DNA from: Bacillota bacterium
GTDB lineage: Bacteria > Bacillota > Clostridia > Saccharofermentanales > Saccharofermentanaceae
Direction of reading: 5' to 3'
Assembly (NCBI GenBank): GCA_023397475.1
Contig: JAEWUD010000044.1
Coordinates: forward strand, 1 to 64,000
DNA length: 64,000 nucleotides
Positions 61,139-64,000 of this stretch are shown here, in pieces. A program made the translations under genes and the position numbers. A model generated the notes under the pieces. The model was not told the DNA's origin. It did not search any database and was given only the letters and a program-made list of their open reading frames with translations. The stretch's first letter is position 1. Every line of letters starts with the position of its first letter.

Positions 61139-61240
61139 GGGTGTCTCGCATTCGTTTCGCTCGCTCGGTCCTCGTGCTTTGCACTGCGGAGAGGAGCTCA
61201 CCGAACGCGAGACACCCCTGCAAAGCAACCATCGAGTCTT
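61139..61240. repeat. Dispersed structured element, copy 3
   Basis: GGGTGTCTCGC (61139-61149) pairs perfectly with GCGAGACACCC (61207-61217), extended by TTCG/CGAA. The GTCCTCG...CACTGCGGAGAGGA core lies within. AGCAACCATCGAGTCTTGCG follows at about 61223, as after copy 1. Confidence 0.65.
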
Positions 61241-61627
61241 GCGAGTTTTCTGAGACTGGATTTATCTGCCAGAGAAAATAGGAACAAGTTTATTCTTTTG
61301 GGAGTGATACGAACAGGGATGTGATGAAGATGCTCGAGAAAATCGCGAGATTCTCGGACAGCAATCACTGCGAGGACACTTCGTTAGTGATATTCCGAAG
61401 GGAGTTGAAAAGCAATCTTATCAAAAATATAAATCAAAAAATAAAGAAAGATGCATCACAAAGTGATGCGTATAAGGGCCGTTGCAAAATGAACTGTGTT
61501 CAGGATGCAGCAGTCCTTTTTCTTGCAAGAATCTGAAATGAGCGCTAGCTGCTGGGCTTATGGGCGAAAAGATCCACTTCCCTCAATCTCGCCCATAATC
61601 GGAATCAATGGGGACTATTTCTTATTG
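61241..61627. other. Gene-free stretch before array F
   Basis: No gene is supported. Open frames at 61321-61536 and 61496-61786 lack ribosome sites and the second runs through the repeats. A clear hairpin pairs TTATGGGCGA (61558-61567) with TCGCCCATAA (61589-61598). Confidence 0.45.
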
Positions 61628-61798
61628 TTTATCAATGATAACCACCAAAAACGAGTGCGGGTCGCGAATTTATACTTCCTCAATGAGAAAAAATGCGATT
61701 TCTTATCAATGATAACCACCAAAAATCAAGGGACCACACAATTTTATACTTCCTCATTGAGCAATAATGAGATAATTTATCAATGATAACCACCAAAA
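61628..61798. repeat. Array F: three 74-bp units (TTATCAATGATAACC family)
   Basis: ATCAATGATAACCACCAAAA starts at 61631, 61705 and 61779, 74 bp apart. The linker includes TATACTTCCTCAWTGAG. The core TTATCAATGATAA is an odd palindrome and contains the TTATCAWTGA word shared with arrays C, D and E. No long stem like those of the other arrays is visible. Confidence 0.8.
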
Positions 61799-61963
61799 CC
61801 GAAGAGCAGGCTGATTTCTATTCTGCTTCAGGGTGCAAGTGAGGTGAATTACCTATTTCATCGGAGCACCGCGCCGCGACGCGACCTTTAATCCGCGCCG
61901 GCTCCACCGGCGCTCCTTCTCGCGTAACGTTTTAGAATTTAGGAAATGTTAAGGAAAACCACA
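61799..61963. other. Region after array F
   Basis: It holds a GC-rich hairpin CGCCGG-CTCCA-CCGGCG near 61897-61913 and no gene. Confidence 0.4.
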
Positions 61964-62011
61964 TTGACATTTACGGGCCATCTGTACTATTGTATTAATC
62001 ACATAATACAA
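61964..62011 (+). promoter_or_regulatory. Promoter and operator of the YtrA-type operon
   Basis: TTGACA lies at 61964-61969 with a possible -10 TATTGT at 61988-61993 (18 bp spacing). TTGTATTA (61990-61997) and TAATACAA (62004-62011) form a perfect 8-bp dyad with a 6-bp gap covering the -10/start region, as expected of an autorepressing GntR/YtrA operator. Confidence 0.68.
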
Positions 62012-62073
62012 CTTCGCGATAACAAGTGAACCAACAAAAATATTGATCCTATATATAAAGAGAAGGAGACGCG

Positions 62074-62460
62074 ATGGATAACCTGTTCGAAGCCAATACA
62101 CCGATCTACCTGCAGTTGATGCGGTTATTTAGCGTCCGAATTGCTTGCGGGGACTGGAAGCCGGGGGATCGGTTGTCGAGCGTTCGTGATCTTGCCGTGG
62201 ACTTCCAGGTTAACCCGAATACAGTGCAGCGAGCGCTCGCCGAACTTGAACGCGAGGGTCTCGTCTATGCAGAACGTACGAGCGGTCGTTTCATTACCTC
62301 GGATGCGGCACGGATTCGTGAGGCGAGGGATCGTTTGATCGCTTCGGAGGTTGAGGGATTCCTGCAGCGGATGCGAGAACTAGGCATTGAACCGGGCGTG
62401 TGTTCCGGCTTGATTGCGAAATGTACGGGTAAAGGGGAGCGTGAGCATGAAGGGACTTGA
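62074..62460 (+). CDS. GntR-family regulator, YtrA subfamily
   Basis: 128 residues. A GntR winged helix (PIYLQLMRLFSVRIACGDWK, LSSVRDLAVDFQVNPNTVQR, GLVYAERTSGRFIT) is followed by only about 50 helical residues, the mark of the YtrA type. Members repress their own operon, which usually encodes ABC exporters as here. AGAAGGAG precedes ATG 62074. The dyad at 61990-62011 is its likely operator. Confidence 0.9.
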   Translation: MDNLFEANTPIYLQLMRLFSVRIACGDWKPGDRLSSVRDLAVDFQVNPNTVQRALAELEREGLVYAERTSGRFITSDAARIREARDRLIASEVEGFLQRMRELGIEPGVCSGLIAKCTGKGEREHEGT

Positions 62461-63154
62461 GATCAGCGGTCTGACAAAGAATATCGGCTGGAAGACCGTG
62501 TTGTCCGAAGTCGAATTGCAGATTGAACCGGGTCGGATCGTCGGGCTTCTGGGTCCGAACGGTGCCGGTAAATCTACGCTGCTACGCATTGTCGCAGGAC
62601 TTGAGGGTGATTATCGCGGACAGGTTCTCGTCGACGGTCATGCTACGGGAATCGAGACGAAGGGATTTGTTTCCTATCTTCCGGATCGAATTTTCCTCCC
62701 CGGGTGGATGAAGTCGGGGGATGCGGTAGCCTACTTCGCGGATTTTTTCGCGGATTTTGACAGAGACCGCGGTCAACAACTCCTGAAGGCTTTCCGAATT
62801 GACGAGAGGCTCGCAGTTCGGGAGATGTCCCGCGGGATGTGCGATAAGCTCCAGATTGCTCTGGTGTTCTCGCGCAAGGCGAAGATCTTTCTTCTGGATG
62901 AGCCGCTCGGAAGCGTCGATCCGGTCACGCGCAACGTGATTCTCGACACGACACTCCGGCAGTTCAGCGAGGATTCGATTGTGGTTTTCGCGACGCATAT
63001 GATTCGGGAAGTGGAGCGGATTTTCGATTCGGTCGTGTTTCTGGATGAGGGGAAGGTCAAAATCTATGAGGATGTTGAGACGATCCGGGAGACCTATGGC
63101 AAAGGGATTGAAGAACTTTTCGAGGAGGTGTTCGCATGTTCGCACGACTTCTGA
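62447..63154 (+). CDS. ABC transporter ATP-binding protein of the YtrA-controlled exporter
   Basis: 235 residues. Walker A is GPNGAGKST, Walker B is IFLLDEPLGSVDP and the switch His is in FATHMIREVE. The signature is degenerate (MSRGMCDKLQIAL in place of LSGGQ), a known feature of ATPases in YtrA-type operons. ATG 62447 overlaps the regulator's end by 14 nt. Confidence 0.87.
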   Translation: MKGLEISGLTKNIGWKTVLSEVELQIEPGRIVGLLGPNGAGKSTLLRIVAGLEGDYRGQVLVDGHATGIETKGFVSYLPDRIFLPGWMKSGDAVAYFADFFADFDRDRGQQLLKAFRIDERLAVREMSRGMCDKLQIALVFSRKAKIFLLDEPLGSVDPVTRNVILDTTLRQFSEDSIVVFATHMIREVERIFDSVVFLDEGKVKIYEDVETIRETYGKGIEELFEEVFACSHDF

Positions 63155-64000
63155 AACATGAGTTCCGGGCAACGGCTCGCGTAATTCCCTTTGTCTATCT
63201 CGTGACTCTGTGTGTTGTCGGGTTGCACGCTCTGGCGGATCTCCTGGGACATCCGGCGATCTTGCAATTGACACAGACGTTTACGGCGTTGGTGCTTTCA
63301 GCGCAGATTCTTGTCACTTTGTCGATTCTTGTTTGGCGCTTCTATAAAAGTGTTTGTTCGGATGAGGGTTTCCTTACGAATCTCTTGCCGGTGAAACCGA
63401 CTTCCCTTTTGCTGAGTAAGATTCTTATCGGATGGTTCTGGGTGGTAATCTCGCAGATTCTGGCGCTTGGGGGAATCATGTATCTGATTGGTGATAGTCT
63501 CGCTCCCAAGCCGAATGGCATCATTGAACGACTAACGTCGGCATTCGCTATGGTTGCAGAGAACGCAGGTGTGGCGCGAAATGCCGGATGGATTCTTCTG
63601 GTTCTTTTTGTCGCACAACTGCTGGCGGCGATTCTGTCTCTTGAGATGGTCTATCTTGCGATACTCGCGGGCATGTCTCCAAAACTCAGAAGAACCGGTG
63701 TCTTCGGCATCTTGGCGGTCGGTGTGGCCGAATACAGCATTCTCCAAGCCGCGATGATCGGGGCGATCCTGACCGTCCCGCTGTCGATTCGATTTGTTAT
63801 CGAGAATGACAAGATCACATCGATGCGGTTCCTTTTCGAGCAGGCGGATATGCTATTGCTCCGGGAGATGTTTCGTAGTGATCTGGCGGACCAGATCCCG
63901 ATCTCGATCGGTCTTGGCAGCTGGGTTCTGCTTCCGTTTGTGATCATACTCTTGTTCGTGCTGCTGAATCTGATGATGCGGCGAAAAACACATCTGCGCT
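63136..64000 (+). CDS. Membrane subunit of the YtrA-controlled ABC exporter (5' part)
   Basis: The frame starts at ATG 63136 with GGAGG just upstream, overlaps the ATPase by 19 nt and stays open to the window end (288 codons visible). The protein begins MFARLLKHEFRATAR and has about six hydrophobic segments, with the cytoplasmic loop SDEGFLTNLLPVKPTSLLLS typical of permeases in such operons. It is incomplete; the C-terminus lies outside the window. Confidence 0.85.
   Translation, partial: MFARLLKHEFRATARVIPFVYLVTLCVVGLHALADLLGHPAILQLTQTFTALVLSAQILVTLSILVWRFYKSVCSDEGFLTNLLPVKPTSLLLSKILIGWFWVVISQILALGGIMYLIGDSLAPKPNGIIERLTSAFAMVAENAGVARNAGWILLVLFVAQLLAAILSLEMVYLAILAGMSPKLRRTGVFGILAVGVAEYSILQAAMIGAILTVPLSIRFVIENDKITSMRFLFEQADMLLLREMFRSDLADQIPISIGLGSWVLLPFVIILLFVLLNLMMRRKTHLR

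Noticed and set aside
61321..61786. Small genes around array F
   Set aside because: No ribosome sites; the second frame is made mostly of repeat units.

Overview
The window looks like chromosomal DNA of an anaerobic, saccharolytic member of the Bacillota, most likely class Clostridia, with moderately high GC. This is inferred from strong AGGAGG-type ribosome sites, LplB/LplC-type sugar permeases, a dedicated meso-diaminopimelate dehydrogenase, Bce-type peptide-antibiotic modules, YtrA-type GntR control and an FNR/Ric/DUF438 anaerobic stress cluster. The species cannot be named from the sequence. No rRNA, tRNA, CRISPR array, transposase or phage gene was seen.

Layout. 1-3007: 3' part of a carbohydrate ABC uptake operon (binding protein and two permeases, with a 12-bp stem-loop between the first two genes). 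3200-7424: acetyltransferase, Cys-rich small protein, and psuK-psuG pseudouridine catabolism. 7511-10921: AraC regulator divergent from a GH5-GH16 beta-glucan pair. 12084-18675: RES protein, DUF1801, SDR, OFA-type MFS carrier, amidohydrolase, DUF3298-like lipoprotein. 19841-22219: polar amino acid ABC importer. 22216-28476: zinc-ribbon membrane protein, methyltransferase, ddh and the pabA-pabB-pabC set. 28687-32700: HAD phosphatase, Imm5-like protein and an iron/cobalamin-type ABC importer. 33053-38709: two more zinc-ribbon membrane paralogues, a decayed acetyltransferase, DUF4256, a proton antiporter and two paralogous lipoproteins. 39514-44101: redox and nitrosative stress cluster (Fe-S aldo/keto reductase, FNR-like regulator, Ric with a good FNR box, DUF1858, DUF438-PAS, ferredoxin, BFD-like protein). 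44260-47956: AT-richer island with a small secreted protein and an FtsX-type ABC exporter. 48719-53262: Bce-type ABC and two-component module. 53407-58575: ZIP transporter, flavin reductase-like protein, second two-component system with a Gly-rich secreted protein, YjbR protein. 58851-64000: double-MerR regulator with an ABC-2 exporter, then a YtrA-type GntR regulator with its own ABC exporter (last gene runs off the window).

The least explained content is non-coding. Six intergenic arrays (4710-5184, 11471-11820, 19079-19583, 25169-25500, 38786-39278, 61628-61798) consist of units of about 75 bp. Five carry a dyad in each unit. They fall into four sequence families, two of which occur at two loci each, and three families share the linker TTATCAWTGA. 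A separate dispersed hairpin element occurs at about 10927-11240, 58640-58815 (reverse strand) and 61139-61240. The 12-bp palindrome TTTTCGCGAAAA occurs at least five times.

Signs of gene decay are also present: a GNAT gene with an internal deletion and frameshift, a nitroreductase apparently lacking its middle, two short ribosome-site-plus-start stubs, a start-less 70-codon frame, and a response regulator with no canonical start codon.
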